Shown: positions 31,917 through 42,767 of the stretch, piece by piece | Numbering within the stretch: position 1 is the first letter of the stretch | Layout: each line of letters starts with the position of its first letter | The notes under the pieces: model-generated | The model's database searches: none | What the model saw: the letters and a program-made list of their open reading frames with translations, nothing else | Told to the model about the DNA's origin: nothing | Assembly (NCBI GenBank): GCA_016783965.1 | Contig: JADHVO010000002.1 | Coordinates: forward strand, 496,001-560,000 | DNA: 64,000 bases | Reading direction: 5' to 3' | Source of the DNA: Alphaproteobacteria bacterium | GTDB lineage: Bacteria > Pseudomonadota > Alphaproteobacteria > Micropepsales > Micropepsaceae | Program-made: the position numbers and the translations under genes

Positions 31917-32192
31917 ATGACACACGCGATCCAGGAGAAGCAGAAGCTTCTTCACCGAATTCGAAAGGTCCGAGGACAGATTGAGGCGGTAGAACGCGCC
32001 ATCGACTCCGACGCCGGCTGCACGGCCGTGATGCGGCTCCTGACCGCCGCGCGCGGCGGCATAAACAGCACGATGGCCGAGGTCGTCGAAGACCATATCC
32101 ACTTGCACATGATAGCGGATCGCAAGCCGACAAAATCGGAAGGCGAAGCGGCAGAGGAGCTCATCGAGGTGCTCCGGTCCTATATCAAATAG
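31917..32192 (+). CDS. RcnR/CsoR-family metal-sensing repressor
   Basis: MTHAIQEKQKLLHRIRKVRGQIEAVERAIDSDAGCTAVMRLLTAARGGINSTMAEVVEDHIHLHM; His3, Cys35, His60, His64. Confidence 0.92.
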   Translation: MTHAIQEKQKLLHRIRKVRGQIEAVERAIDSDAGCTAVMRLLTAARGGINSTMAEVVEDHIHLHMIADRKPTKSEGEAAEELIEVLRSYIK

Positions 32193-32688
32193 GACCCGGG
32201 CGACGGTTCGCCGCCATTGGGTCGGAGCTTGGGAAATAAGGATGGTACAGCACGCGGTCGGCTGGCCACTCCGCTCCGACCGCCCCGTCACGAGCCCAGA
32301 GCGTCCACCACTGTTGCCAGTGGAATGCCCCGGTTCCCGGGCCGGTATGGCCCTCGTTGGACCCGTATCGTTCCCCAGTTAACAGACCCCCGCCCGCTCT
32401 CAAATCGAGGGGGCGTTTCAGCGAAAGGCGCTAGGGAGGCGCACCGCGTTGCCTGTGACATTGAACAAGCCGCTCGCGCCGAGGCCGCTGTGACGGATGA
32501 CTTCAGCGCATCCGTAGCTGTCAAATGATGGATCGCGAGCGGTTTCGCAGGAACCATCATCGCCAATCGGCGTTCCGTGGCGGACAAGAGTTTTGCCGAG
32601 GGGGCGCGCTTCTTACAGACCGGTCGAAACCGGGCATACGCAGTAGGGCGAGTCCCGTCTGGCACGCGTTCGGACGAGGAGCAGGGGA

Positions 32689-35600
32689 ATGTCGCAGAAT
32701 CTCGAGGCCGTCCGGCGCCCGAACCCGAAGAGGACGAAGCTTTCGCAAAGCCCGAAGCGCTCCAGCGGCAACGGCGTGCACACCGCAGACCCACGCGAAG
32801 TCTCGCGAGGCGATCTCGAAGCCTTGCTGGCGGGCCTTCAGGCCGTGCGCCAGGGCGACTTCTCGGTCCGGTTGCCTGGCGATCAGATCGGTCTCGCAGG
32901 CAAAATTGCCGACACCTTTAACGAAATCGTGGCCGCCAACCAGCGCATGGCGGAAGAACTCGACAAGGTCGGCGCACTCGTTGGCCGCGAGGGCAAGACC
33001 CGCCACCGGGTGAAGTTCGCGATGACTGCCGGCGCCTGGGGCGGGATGGAGGGGGCGGTTAATGCATTGATCGACGACCTGCTGTGGCCAACGGCGGAAA
33101 TGACCCGCGCGATTACCGCCGTCGCGCAGGGCGATCTGCTTCAAAGCGTGCACCTCGGCGTCGAGGGACGTCCGCTGAAAGGCGAGTTCCTGCGCTCAGC
33201 CACCATCGTGAACGCGATGATCCGGCAGCTCAGTGTGTTCACGTCGGAAGTGACGCGCGTGGCACGCGAAGTGGGCACCGAGGGCAAGCTCGGCGGCCAG
33301 GCACAGGTACGAGAAGTGACCGGCGTGTGGAAGGACCTCACCGAGTCCGTGAACTCCATGGCGAACAACTTGACCGCCCAGGTGCGCAACATCGCGGAAG
33401 TGACAATCGCGGTGGCAAACGGCGATCTGTCGAAGAAGATCACCGTGGATGTGCGCGGCGAGATTCTTCAATCGAAGGAAGCCATCAACACGATGGTCGA
33501 CCAGCTGCGCTCCTTCGCATCGGAAGTGACGCGCGTGGCGCGCGAGGTGGGTACCGACGGCAAGCTTGGTGGTCAGGCCCTGGTGCCCGGCGTTGCCGGC
33601 ACCTGGAAGGATCTGACGGACTCGGTGAACGCGATGTGTGGCAACCTAACCGACCAGGTGCGCAACATCGCGCAGGTGACCACGGCGGTGGCGCGCGGTG
33701 ACCTCTCGCGCAAGATCACCGTCGACGTGCGTGGCGAAATCCTGGAGCTCAAGGACACCATGAACACCATGGTGGATCAGCTGAATGCCTTTGCATCTGA
33801 AGTGACTCGCGTCGCGCGCGAGGTCGGCACAGAGGGAAAACTCGGCGGCCAGGCACAGGTGCCGGGTGTTGCCGGGACCTGGAAAGACCTAACCGACAAC
33901 GTCAACTTCATGGCGAACAACCTGACCACGCAGGTGCGCAACATCGCCGAGGTATCGACCGCCATCGCCGGCGGCGACCTGTCCAAGAAGATCACCGTGA
34001 ACGTGTCGGGCGAGGTTCTTCAACTCAAGGAGACCATCAACACGATGGTCGACCAGCTCAATGCCTTCGCATCGGAAGTGACTCGCGTGGCGCGCGAGGT
34101 CGGTACCGAAGGCCGTCTCGGCGGCCAGGCCAACGTGCTCGGCGTCGCGGGTACGTGGAAGGATCTCACCGACTCCGTGAACTCGATGGCCTCGAACCTG
34201 ACCGCCCAGGTTCGCAACATCGCCGAAGTGTCGACAGCCATCGCGAACGGCGACCTTTCGAAGAAGATCACTGTAGATGTGAAGGGCGAAATCCTTCAGC
34301 TCAAGGAAACGATTAACACCACCGTCGACCAGCTCAACGCTTTCGCAGGCGAAGTGACCCGCGTGGCGCGCGAGGTGGGAACCGAAGGAAAGCTCGGTGG
34401 CCAGGCGGTGGTGCGCGGCGTGGCAGGTACCTGGAACGACCTTACCGACTCCGTGAACTCGATGGCGCGCAACCTGACCGCCCAGGTCCGCAACATCGCC
34501 GAGGTGGCCACCGCGGTAGCGCGCGGCGACCTGTCCAAGAAGATTACCGTGAACGTGTCGGGCGAAATTCTTCAGCTGAAGGACACGCTGAACACCATGG
34601 TGGACCAGCTCAACTCGTTCGCCTCGGAAGTGACGCGCGTGGCGCGCGAGGTCGGCACCGAAGGAAAGCTCGGCGGCCAAGCGCAGGTGCCGGGTGTCGC
34701 CGGCACCTGGAAAGACCTGACCGACAACGTGAACTCGATGGCCGGCAACCTCACATCTCAGGTCCGCAACATCGCTGAAGTGGCGACCGCCATCGCGAGC
34801 GGCGACCTTTCGCGCAAGATCACCGTGGACGTGCGCGGTGAAATCCTTCAGCTGAAGGAAACGCTGAATACCATGGTTGATCAGCTCAACCGCTTTGCGG
34901 GCGAGGTGACGCGCGTGGCGCGCGAAGTGGGCACCGAAGGCCGCCTCGGCGGCCAGGCCAACGTGCCGGGCGTGGCCGGCACGTGGAAGGACCTGACTGA
35001 CAACGTGAACCTGCTGGCGGCGAACCTGACCACCCAGGTACGCAACATCGCCGAGGTGACCACCGCGGTGGCCCGCGGCGACCTCTCGCGCAAAATCACT
35101 GTCGACGTGAAGGGCGAAATCCTCGAACTGAAGAACACCCTGAACACCATGGTGGACCAGCTCAACTCGTTCGCATCTGAAGTGACACGCGTCGCGCGCG
35201 AGGTGGGCACCGAAGGCAAGCTGGGCGGACAGGCGCAGGTGCCGGGTGTGGCCGGTACCTGGAAGGACCTGACCGACAACGTGAACTTCATGGCATCGAA
35301 CCTGACCGCGCAGGTCCGAAACATCGCCGAGGTCGCGACAGCCATCGCCGGGGGCGACCTGTCGAAAAAGATCACAGTGGACGTGCGCGGCGAGATCCTG
35401 TTGCTCAAGGACACGCTGAACACGATGGTGGAGCAGCTTCGCTCCTTCGCAGCCGAGGTGACGCGCGTGGCGCGCGAAGTGGGCACCGAAGGCCGCCTCG
35501 GCGGCCAGGCCAACGTGCCGGGCATCGGCGGCACCTGGAAAGACCTGACCGACAACGTGAACCTGCTGGCGGCGAACCTGACCACCCAGGTGCGCAATAT

Positions 35601-38600
35601 TGCCGAGGTAACCACCGCGGTGGCCCGCGGCGACCTCAGCCGCAAGATCACCGTCGATGCAAAGGGCGAAATCCTCGAGTTCAAAAACACCCTGAACACC
35701 ATGGTGGACCAGCTCAACTCGTTCGCATCTGAAGTGACACGCGTCGCGCGCGAGGTGGGCACCGAAGGCAAGCTGGGCGGACAAGCTCAGGTGCCGGGTG
35801 TGGCCGGTACCTGGAAGGACCTGACCGACACCGTGAACGTCATGGCAGCCAACCTGACCGAGCAGGTGCGCGGCATCGTGAAGGTGGTGACCGCGGTGGC
35901 GAACGGCGACCTGAAGCAGAATCTCACCGTGCAGTCGAAGGGCGAAGTTGCGGCACTGGCCGAGACCATCAACAACATGACCGAGACCCTAGCGACTTTT
36001 GCCGACCAGGTGACGACCGTGGCGCGCGAAGTGGGCGCCGAAGGGCGCTTGGGCGGCCAGGCCAACGTGCCGGGCGCCGCCGGTACGTGGAAGGACCTGA
36101 CCGGCAACGTGAACCTGCTGGCTGCGAACCTGACGACGCAGGTGCGCGCCATCGCGGAAGTCGCCACCGCGGTGACCAAGGGCGACCTGACACGTTCGAT
36201 CCAGGTGGATGCACGCGGCGAGCTGTCGGAGCTGAAAGACAACATCAACACCATGATCGGGAGTCTGCGCCTGACAACCGATCAGAACACCGAACAGGAT
36301 TGGCTGAAGACCAACCTGGCGCGCTTCACCAACATGCTGCAGGGCCAGCGCGACTTGGCGGAGGTGGGCCGCATGCTGCTCAGCGAACTGGCGCCGGTGG
36401 TGGAGGCGCAGCTGGGCGTCATCTACCAGATGGAAAGCGAGAGCGAGGGCCTGAAGCTGCTGGCAAGCTATGCCGACGGGCAGCAGGACGGCCATCCGCG
36501 CATCGTGAAACTGGGCGAAGGGCTGGTCGGGCAATGTGCCATCGACCGCCGCCGTCTGCTGATCACCGGTTTGCAGGACACGCCGGCGATCAACTCGGCG
36601 CTGATGCGCGTCACGCCGAAGAACATCCTCGTGCTCCCGGTCATGTTCGAAAACCAGATCAAGGCGGTGATCGAACTGTCGTCACTGGCGAGCTTCACCG
36701 ACCTTCAGATCGCGTTCCTCGACCAGCTCACGGGCAGCATCGGTATCGTGTTGAACTCGATCGAAGCGACCATGCAGACGGAGGGCCTACTGAAGCAGTC
36801 GCAGCAGCTGGCCGCTGAGCTGCAGACCCAGCAGCACGAACTACAGCAGACCAACGACAAGCTGGAGCAGAAGGCGCAACAGCTTGCCGAGCAGAACGTC
36901 GAGGTAGAACGCAAGAACCAGGAAATCGAGCAGGCCCGACTGGCGCTGGAAGAAAAGGCGTCGGAGCTGGCGCTGACGTCGAAGTACAAGTCCGAGTTCC
37001 TGGCGAACATGAGCCACGAATTGCGCACGCCGCTGAACTCGATCCTTATCCTGGGCCAGCAGCTCGCAGACAATCCGGAAACCAACCTGACGCCGAAGCA
37101 GGTGGAGTTCGCGCGCACCATCCATGGCGCGGGCACCGACCTGCTGAACCTGATCAGCGACATCCTGGACCTGTCGAAGATCGAGTCCGGCACCGTGACG
37201 GTGGACGCCGAGGAAATCGCGTTCAACAGCGTGGTGGAAGCGGTGGCGCGGCCGTTCCGCCACGAGGCGGATACGCGGCAACTGTCGTTCGAGGTCGAAC
37301 TTGACCAGCGCCTCGGACGGACGTTGTCGACCGACTCCAAACGCCTCCAGCAGGTGCTCAAGAACCTGCTGTCGAATGCCTTCAAGTTCACAGAACGTGG
37401 CGGCGTGCGCCTGTCGGTCATGTCTGTGGAATCCGGCTGGACGCATACCCACCCTGTTTTAGGCCAGGCGTCGGGCGTCGTCGCCTTCGAGGTTTCGGAC
37501 ACCGGCATCGGCATTCCGGCTGAGAAGCAGCGCATCATCTTTGAGGCTTTCCAGCAGGCAGACGCCTCGACCAGCCGTAAGTACGGCGGCACCGGGCTTG
37601 GCCTCGCCATCTCCCGCGAGCTTGCGGCTCTGCTGGGTGGCGAGATCCAGCTCCGCTCGATCCCGGGTGTCGGCTCTACCTTCACGCTCTATCTTCCCGC
37701 CCGCTACGTCGGCGCATCCGTCTCCGCCCGCGCGCAAGCGTCAGCTTCACCGCCCCTTGCGGCCAAGGCGCTCAGCAGCACGCAAAGCCCGGCGGTCGAA
37801 CCGATCCCGGATGATCGCAACGACATCATTGCGGACGACACCGTGCTGCTGATCGTCGAAGACGATCCGCACTACGCGCGCATCCTGCTCGACCTGGCGC
37901 ATGACGAGGGGTTCAAGGTGCTGATCGCGATGCGCGGCGAGGATGCACTCGAACTTGCAGCGCTTTACCAACCGAGCGCGATCTCGCTCGACGTCTTCCT
38001 GCCCGACATGCTGGGCTGGACGGTGCTGAGCCAGCTCAAGCAGAATCCCAAGACGCGCCATATCCCTGTGCAGATCGTGACGCTAGACGAAGACCGGCAG
38101 CACGGTCTCGCGTGCGGCGCCTTTTCCTTCGTCTCGAAACCGGCCACGACAACCGGGGTCCAGGCGGCACTCAATCGCATCAAGGAGTACGCCAAGCCAC
38201 GACGCAAGCAGTTGCTGGTGGTGGAGGATAACCCCGACGAGCAGCTCTCGATTCGTGCCCTGCTGGAACATGACGATATCGAGATCGTCACTGCCGAGTC
38301 CGGCGGCGCAGCGCTCACCATGCTGAAGGACCGTCCGTCAGACTGCATCGTACTCGACCTGCGCCTTCCCGACATGAGCGGATTCGAAGTGCTGGAGAAT
38401 CTGAAGGCCGATCCGGACCTCCAGGACATTCCGGTGATCGTCTTTACTGGCCGCGAACTGACTGCGGAGGAAGATGCCCAGCTTCACACCATGGCGCGCT
38501 CCATCGTGGTCAAAGGCGTGGAGTCGCCGGAGCGCCTTCTGGACGAGACAGCACTTTTCCTGCATCGGGTTATCACCGACCTGCCAGCCGAGAAGCAGCG

Positions 38601-39009
38601 CATGCTGGAGCGGCTCAACGGCTCTGACGAGGATCTCGTTGGCCAGACGGTCCTTCTGGTGGACGACGACGCCCGCAACATCTTCGCGTTGTCGTCGGTG
38701 CTGGAACGCCGCGGCATGAACGTACTAACCGCGACGACCGGCAAGGAAGCGATCGACCTGGTCGAATCCAATACTGACGTCGCCATCGTGTTGATGGATA
38801 TCATGATGCCGGAGATGGACGGCTATGAGACGACCGCGCTGATCCGCCAGAACCCGCGCTTCCGCCGCTTGCCCATCATTGCCCTGACGGCGAAGGCGAT
38901 GAAGGGCGACCGCGAGAAATGCCTGCAGGCCGGCGCGTCGGACTACCTGGCCAAGCCGGTGAACACGGATCAGTTGCTATCTGCCCTCCGCATGTGGCTG
39001 CACCGCTAG
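32689..39009 (+). CDS. Giant soluble hybrid histidine kinase: poly-HAMP x11, GAF, coiled coil, HisKA-HATPase, three receivers
   Basis: SD GGAGCAGGGG; 92-aa repeats; [16 protein letters not shown]-box; [26 protein letters not shown] sites [23 protein letters not shown]. Confidence 0.95.
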   Translation: MSQNLEAVRRPNPKRTKLSQSPKRSSGNGVHTADPREVSRGDLEALLAGLQAVRQGDFSVRLPGDQIGLAGKIADTFNEIVAANQRMAEELDKVGALVGREGKTRHRVKFAMTAGAWGGMEGAVNALIDDLLWPTAEMTRAITAVAQGDLLQSVHLGVEGRPLKGEFLRSATIVNAMIRQLSVFTSEVTRVAREVGTEGKLGGQAQVREVTGVWKDLTESVNSMANNLTAQVRNIAEVTIAVANGDLSKKITVDVRGEILQSKEAINTMVDQLRSFASEVTRVAREVGTDGKLGGQALVPGVAGTWKDLTDSVNAMCGNLTDQVRNIAQVTTAVARGDLSRKITVDVRGEILELKDTMNTMVDQLNAFASEVTRVAREVGTEGKLGGQAQVPGVAGTWKDLTDNVNFMANNLTTQVRNIAEVSTAIAGGDLSKKITVNVSGEVLQLKETINTMVDQLNAFASEVTRVAREVGTEGRLGGQANVLGVAGTWKDLTDSVNSMASNLTAQVRNIAEVSTAIANGDLSKKITVDVKGEILQLKETINTTVDQLNAFAGEVTRVAREVGTEGKLGGQAVVRGVAGTWNDLTDSVNSMARNLTAQVRNIAEVATAVARGDLSKKITVNVSGEILQLKDTLNTMVDQLNSFASEVTRVAREVGTEGKLGGQAQVPGVAGTWKDLTDNVNSMAGNLTSQVRNIAEVATAIASGDLSRKITVDVRGEILQLKETLNTMVDQLNRFAGEVTRVAREVGTEGRLGGQANVPGVAGTWKDLTDNVNLLAANLTTQVRNIAEVTTAVARGDLSRKITVDVKGEILELKNTLNTMVDQLNSFASEVTRVAREVGTEGKLGGQAQVPGVAGTWKDLTDNVNFMASNLTAQVRNIAEVATAIAGGDLSKKITVDVRGEILLLKDTLNTMVEQLRSFAAEVTRVAREVGTEGRLGGQANVPGIGGTWKDLTDNVNLLAANLTTQVRNIAEVTTAVARGDLSRKITVDAKGEILEFKNTLNTMVDQLNSFASEVTRVAREVGTEGKLGGQAQVPGVAGTWKDLTDTVNVMAANLTEQVRGIVKVVTAVANGDLKQNLTVQSKGEVAALAETINNMTETLATFADQVTTVAREVGAEGRLGGQANVPGAAGTWKDLTGNVNLLAANLTTQVRAIAEVATAVTKGDLTRSIQVDARGELSELKDNINTMIGSLRLTTDQNTEQDWLKTNLARFTNMLQGQRDLAEVGRMLLSELAPVVEAQLGVIYQMESESEGLKLLASYADGQQDGHPRIVKLGEGLVGQCAIDRRRLLITGLQDTPAINSALMRVTPKNILVLPVMFENQIKAVIELSSLASFTDLQIAFLDQLTGSIGIVLNSIEATMQTEGLLKQSQQLAAELQTQQHELQQTNDKLEQKAQQLAEQNVEVERKNQEIEQARLALEEKASELALTSKYKSEFLANMSHELRTPLNSILILGQQLADNPETNLTPKQVEFARTIHGAGTDLLNLISDILDLSKIESGTVTVDAEEIAFNSVVEAVARPFRHEADTRQLSFEVELDQRLGRTLSTDSKRLQQVLKNLLSNAFKFTERGGVRLSVMSVESGWTHTHPVLGQASGVVAFEVSDTGIGIPAEKQRIIFEAFQQADASTSRKYGGTGLGLAISRELAALLGGEIQLRSIPGVGSTFTLYLPARYVGASVSARAQASASPPLAAKALSSTQSPAVEPIPDDRNDIIADDTVLLIVEDDPHYARILLDLAHDEGFKVLIAMRGEDALELAALYQPSAISLDVFLPDMLGWTVLSQLKQNPKTRHIPVQIVTLDEDRQHGLACGAFSFVSKPATTTGVQAALNRIKEYAKPRRKQLLVVEDNPDEQLSIRALLEHDDIEIVTAESGGAALTMLKDRPSDCIVLDLRLPDMSGFEVLENLKADPDLQDIPVIVFTGRELTAEEDAQLHTMARSIVVKGVESPERLLDETALFLHRVITDLPAEKQRMLERLNGSDEDLVGQTVLLVDDDARNIFALSSVLERRGMNVLTATTGKEAIDLVESNTDVAIVLMDIMMPEMDGYETTALIRQNPRFRRLPIIALTAKAMKGDREKCLQAGASDYLAKPVNTDQLLSALRMWLHR
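33247..36282 (+). repeat. Eleven in-frame 276-bp tandem repeats encoding HAMP units
   Basis: [10 protein letters not shown](T/A)(E/D)G(K/R)LGGQA block recurs every 276 bp, first copies at 33247 and 33523. Confidence 0.95.
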
Positions 39010-39018
39010 AGCGTGACC

Positions 39019-40860
39019 ATGAGCAACCCCGTCAACGTCCTCCTCGTCGACGACCAGCAGTCCAAACTGCTGAGCTATGAGGTGATGCTTCGGGGCTTGG
39101 ACGTGAACATCATCACGGCGACGTCGGCCAGCGCCGCGCTGGGCGTGCTGCTCAAGAACGACATCGCGGTGGTGCTGATCGACGTGTGCATGCCCGAACT
39201 CGACGGCTTCGAACTGGCCGCGATGATCCGCAATCATCCGCGCTATCTCGAAACCGCGCTGATCTTCGTTTCGGCGATCAATATCTCGGAGACCGATCAC
39301 TTGCGTGGCTATGACGCGGGCGCCGTCGACTACGTCTCCGTGCCGGTGATTCCGCAGATCCTGCGCGCCAAGGTGAAAGTGTTCGCCGACCTTTATCGCA
39401 AGACCCGGCAGCTGGCGGAGTTGAACCGCGACCTCGAGGAGCGTGTGGCAGAGCGCACGGCGGCGCTCAAAGGCTCGACGCAGGAACTCCTCCAGAGCGA
39501 GCAGCGTCGGTCCCTCGCCCTGGCGGCAGCGCAGATGGGCTCATGGGAATGTGACGTCGCGAACAAGCGTTGGAATTGGGACGAAGGCCAGGCGCGCATC
39601 TTCGGGAGCGACACGCCCGCGAAGGAATTTTCGCTTGCATCGCTGAAGCCATTGATTCACCCGGACGACTATCAGCCTTTGATAAATCTCGTGAATTCCA
39701 TGACGCCGGATTCCGCGACGCGGCAGGTGGAGGTGCGCATCGTCCGTCCGACCGGTGAGGAGCGCGTCTGCTTCGTGGTCGCGGCGGCGACCTTCGACAT
39801 GGAAGGCAGACTGACACAGATCGGAGGCGTGACCCTCGACATCACGGATCGAAAGCTGAATGAGCAACGACAGGAGCTGCTTGCCCGCGAGGTGGATCAC
39901 CGGGCGCGCAACGCGCTCGCGGTGGTGCAGTCTATTGTCCGACTGACCAAGGCCGAAAGCATCGCCACCTACACGAAAGCGGTGGAGGGCCGCGTGCAGG
40001 CGCTGGCCCACGTCCATGATCTGCTGTCCCAGGCGCGCTGGCAGGGCGCAGATATTGGCCGCCTGATCGCGGACGAAATGGCGCCCTATTCGGCGGGCGA
40101 CACGGCATGCCTCTTGCTCAGGGGCCCTTCGGTCCTGGTCGACGCCAACCGCGCGCAGACCATCAGCCTTGCACTGCATGAGCTTGCGACGAACGCAGCG
40201 AAGTATGGCGCCCTGTCTGAGCCGACTGGCAAGGTATCGATTGCCTGGCATATCGAAAAGGGCGCACTGAGGATCGCGTGGCACGAGAGCGGCGGCCCGC
40301 CGGTCACGCCCCCGGCCCGCAGCGGCTTCGGCAGCAAAATCATCAACGCCTCGGTCGCGTCGCAACGTGGCGGCAACGCCACCTTTGACTGGAAGCCAGA
40401 AGGGCTTCGCTGCGACCTCACCATCCCGCTTATTTCCGCGGAGGGCATCACAAGCATGAAACCTGCCAACGGCGCCGCGCCGGCGGCTCGCACCGAGCCC
40501 TGCAACCTGCGCATCCTTATCCTTGAGGATGAGCCGCTGATCGGCATGGCGACCAGCGATCTCATCGAAGAGTTGGGCCATTCGGTCGTCGGACCGTTCT
40601 TCAACATTGCGGCGACACGCGACGCGCTCGCCGGCGAACTCGATGCCGCAATTCTCGACGTGAACCTCGGTCACGACGAGGCCTACCCGATCGCCGAGGT
40701 TCTGGCCGACCGCGGCATTCCCTTCATCTTCATGACGGGCTACGGACCCGAAAGCCTGGACAAGCGCTTCCGTAAATATCCCGTTCTGCAGAAACCCGTC
40801 GTGCGGGAGACCCTTGCCGAAGCCATCGAGCGCTTCAGCCGGGTACTGACGGCAATGTGA
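39019..40860 (+). CDS. REC-PAS-HWE histidine kinase-REC hybrid protein
   Basis: VNVLLVDDQQSKLLSYEVML; PAS; AREVDHRARNALAVVQSIVRLT H-box; ALHELATNAAKYGALS; C-terminal REC LRILILEDEPLIGMATSDLIEELGH. Confidence 0.9.
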   Translation: MSNPVNVLLVDDQQSKLLSYEVMLRGLDVNIITATSASAALGVLLKNDIAVVLIDVCMPELDGFELAAMIRNHPRYLETALIFVSAINISETDHLRGYDAGAVDYVSVPVIPQILRAKVKVFADLYRKTRQLAELNRDLEERVAERTAALKGSTQELLQSEQRRSLALAAAQMGSWECDVANKRWNWDEGQARIFGSDTPAKEFSLASLKPLIHPDDYQPLINLVNSMTPDSATRQVEVRIVRPTGEERVCFVVAAATFDMEGRLTQIGGVTLDITDRKLNEQRQELLAREVDHRARNALAVVQSIVRLTKAESIATYTKAVEGRVQALAHVHDLLSQARWQGADIGRLIADEMAPYSAGDTACLLLRGPSVLVDANRAQTISLALHELATNAAKYGALSEPTGKVSIAWHIEKGALRIAWHESGGPPVTPPARSGFGSKIINASVASQRGGNATFDWKPEGLRCDLTIPLISAEGITSMKPANGAAPAARTEPCNLRILILEDEPLIGMATSDLIEELGHSVVGPFFNIAATRDALAGELDAAILDVNLGHDEAYPIAEVLADRGIPFIFMTGYGPESLDKRFRKYPVLQKPVVRETLAEAIERFSRVLTAM

Positions 40861-41030
40861 AACGCGGTGAGCGCCACTGTCCACTTAGAGCCGTCGGCGG
40901 TGTTGGCATAGTGACGCTTCGTCGTCACAAGACCGGCCAGATACCGTGTCCGCGCCGACAACCCAGATGAACCGACAAGATAGGCACTAGCCAGAGTTGG
41001 CCACTTTGTGAACAGTCCAGATCAGCTCTT

Positions 41031-41046
41031 GCAGGCTGTTGAAAAA
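41031..41046. mobile_element. IS-like terminal sequence remnant
   Basis: GCAGGCTGTTGAAAAA, resembling common IS terminal-repeat ends, with no transposase ORF nearby. Confidence 0.4.
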
Positions 41047-41117
41047 TCTCGAGCATGAGCACAAGTCCGGCGCGTCTGAGATTGAACATGGTGTCTCCCG
41101 ATCCCATGGACGACTGC

Positions 41118-41168
41118 ACGTTGAGCGTCAACCGTCCCATGGATGTCGTCGTGTTGAACGACTGGGTG
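41118..41168 (-). pseudogene. Serine recombinase/resolvase relic
   Basis: Minus-strand TQSFNTTTSMGRLTLNV, a signature segment of serine recombinases, inside a 95-aa orphan ORF. Confidence 0.7.
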
Positions 41169-41308
41169 AGGAGAGCAAGGTCCTGACGCACAAGTATCTC
41201 GCCGAATAGCACGAGCTATGCAGTTTCGCCGGTGGTCAATGCCGCCGGCGCATGCGCCATCGGACGAGTGCTGTCCTATAACGTCGCTCAGCATCGGGGC
41301 GTTCGTTC

Positions 41309-42214
41309 ATGGCATCGCAGGCGGTCTATGCATCCGATCCCGCGAAGGGATGGCGCCCCTGGGGTGTGCTTGTCCCGTTTCTCGGCATCTTCTTCGTCGT
41401 TCTGACGGGTGGGCCGCTCGAATACCTCTTTGCCGATCTGCACCTTCTCGAAGGACCGCACGACGATCCGGCCGGCCTGCTCGGGTTTGTCGCGTTTCTT
41501 GTTGGCCCATTCGGCCTGCTGGCGCTCGCGACTTTCGCCTGGGTCCGTTTCGTGGAGCGCCGTCCGTTCTCTACCATCGGCCTGACATCGCCCGGCGGTG
41601 CGGCGACGTTCGCGGGAGGCTTGCTCACTGGCGCCTTGATGATGTGCGCCACGGTTGGCGGCATCTGGCTCAGCGGTGGGCTGACGGTGGGCGCCATCGC
41701 GCCGGCCTTCGCGTCCGCCGCCAGCATCGGAGGCATTGCGCTCCTGCTGGCGGCCTTCGCCATTCAGTCGAGCGCGGAGGAAATCCTGTTCCGTGGCTGG
41801 ATGTTGTCCGCGCTGGCAACCAAGTTCGGCACCATCGCGGCGGTGATTGTATCGTCGGCGGTGTTCACCCTGCTGCATTTCGATCGGCACGCCCCGCTGT
41901 TGGTGCTTTTCAACACCTATCTGTTCGCCCTGTTCGCCTGCAGTTGGTCGCTGCGCACGGGCAACATTTGGGGCGTAATGGGCTGGCATAGCGCCTGGAA
42001 CTGGCTTCTGGGTACAGGCTTCGAGTTGCGCATCACGGGCCTGGACACACACATGCCCGCGCTTCTGGTCAAGCTGACGCAGACGGGCCCCGGCTGGCTC
42101 ACCGGCGGCGCGGACGGTTCCGAGGGCGGCGTCATCTGCACGGTCGTGCTATGCGCCGGAATTGCCTGGAATTTCTGGTGGAAGCGCGCCGCCGCGCGAT
42201 TGTCCACACCCTGA
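41309..42214 (+). CDS. CPBP-family intramembrane glutamic endopeptidase
   Basis: [45 protein letters not shown] motifs; multi-pass. Confidence 0.85.
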   Translation: MASQAVYASDPAKGWRPWGVLVPFLGIFFVVLTGGPLEYLFADLHLLEGPHDDPAGLLGFVAFLVGPFGLLALATFAWVRFVERRPFSTIGLTSPGGAATFAGGLLTGALMMCATVGGIWLSGGLTVGAIAPAFASAASIGGIALLLAAFAIQSSAEEILFRGWMLSALATKFGTIAAVIVSSAVFTLLHFDRHAPLLVLFNTYLFALFACSWSLRTGNIWGVMGWHSAWNWLLGTGFELRITGLDTHMPALLVKLTQTGPGWLTGGADGSEGGVICTVVLCAGIAWNFWWKRAAARLSTP

Positions 42215-42252
42215 TTCCCACTGGCTCGGGCGGCCCGCGCTATAGTCCCGGG

Positions 42253-42459
42253 ATGAAGATTCGCCGCCTTTCCGAAGGGACCGTGAACCGCATCGCCGTC
42301 GGCGAAGTGGTCGAGCGTCCCGCGAGTGCGGTGAAGGAGTTGGTCGAGAACGCGCTCGACGCCGGCGCGACGCGCATCGACACATCGCGACTCGTCTTCT
42401 CTGTTGATCGAGATAGTGTAATGGCTCGCGGTAAGCTCCCACTCTTAAGGCGGAAATAG
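42253..42459 (+). pseudogene. mutL: Truncated mutL (N-terminal ~44 codons then unrelated sequence)
   Basis: [43 protein letters not shown] then [24 protein letters not shown]. Confidence 0.88.
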
Positions 42460-42637
42460 GTGGTGCCTCATTTTGAAAATTCCCCATCCTTAACCTTTGT
42501 TGGAACGCACTCCCCATTTTGGTTGTAGGGTGCACTATCGTCAGCAAGCACCAACGGGCGCTGACGGCTGAGAGACCTCCGGGGCGCACTCCCAAACAGC
42601 GCCCGCACTCCCGCTCTAAAGCAGACGGGAGTAGGTC

Positions 42638-42745
42638 ATGTCGAACCGGTACATACGCCGCTATCCCATTTCATTCTGGCTGATGCTCAGCTTTGGCTTC
42701 GCGACGATCGCGCTCTATGCCGCCGTCATGTTGTTGCCGCAGTGA
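42638..42745 (+). CDS. Putative 35-aa single-TM small protein
   Basis: MSNRYIRRYPISFWLMLSFGFATIALYAAVMLLPQ*; GGGAGTAGGTC before ATG. Confidence 0.45.
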   Translation: MSNRYIRRYPISFWLMLSFGFATIALYAAVMLLPQ

Positions 42746-42767
42746 GCTTCTTGTACTCGCGAAGTGT

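Noticed and set aside
33889-35784. 631-aa minus-strand ORF opposite the poly-HAMP array
   Set aside because: Mirror of a repetitive GC-rich coding region; the repeats are explained fully by the plus-strand HAMP units
33247-36282. Regular tandem repeats as possible satellite or CRISPR
   Set aside because: 276-bp period is exactly 92 codons in an open frame with HAMP sequence; no spacers
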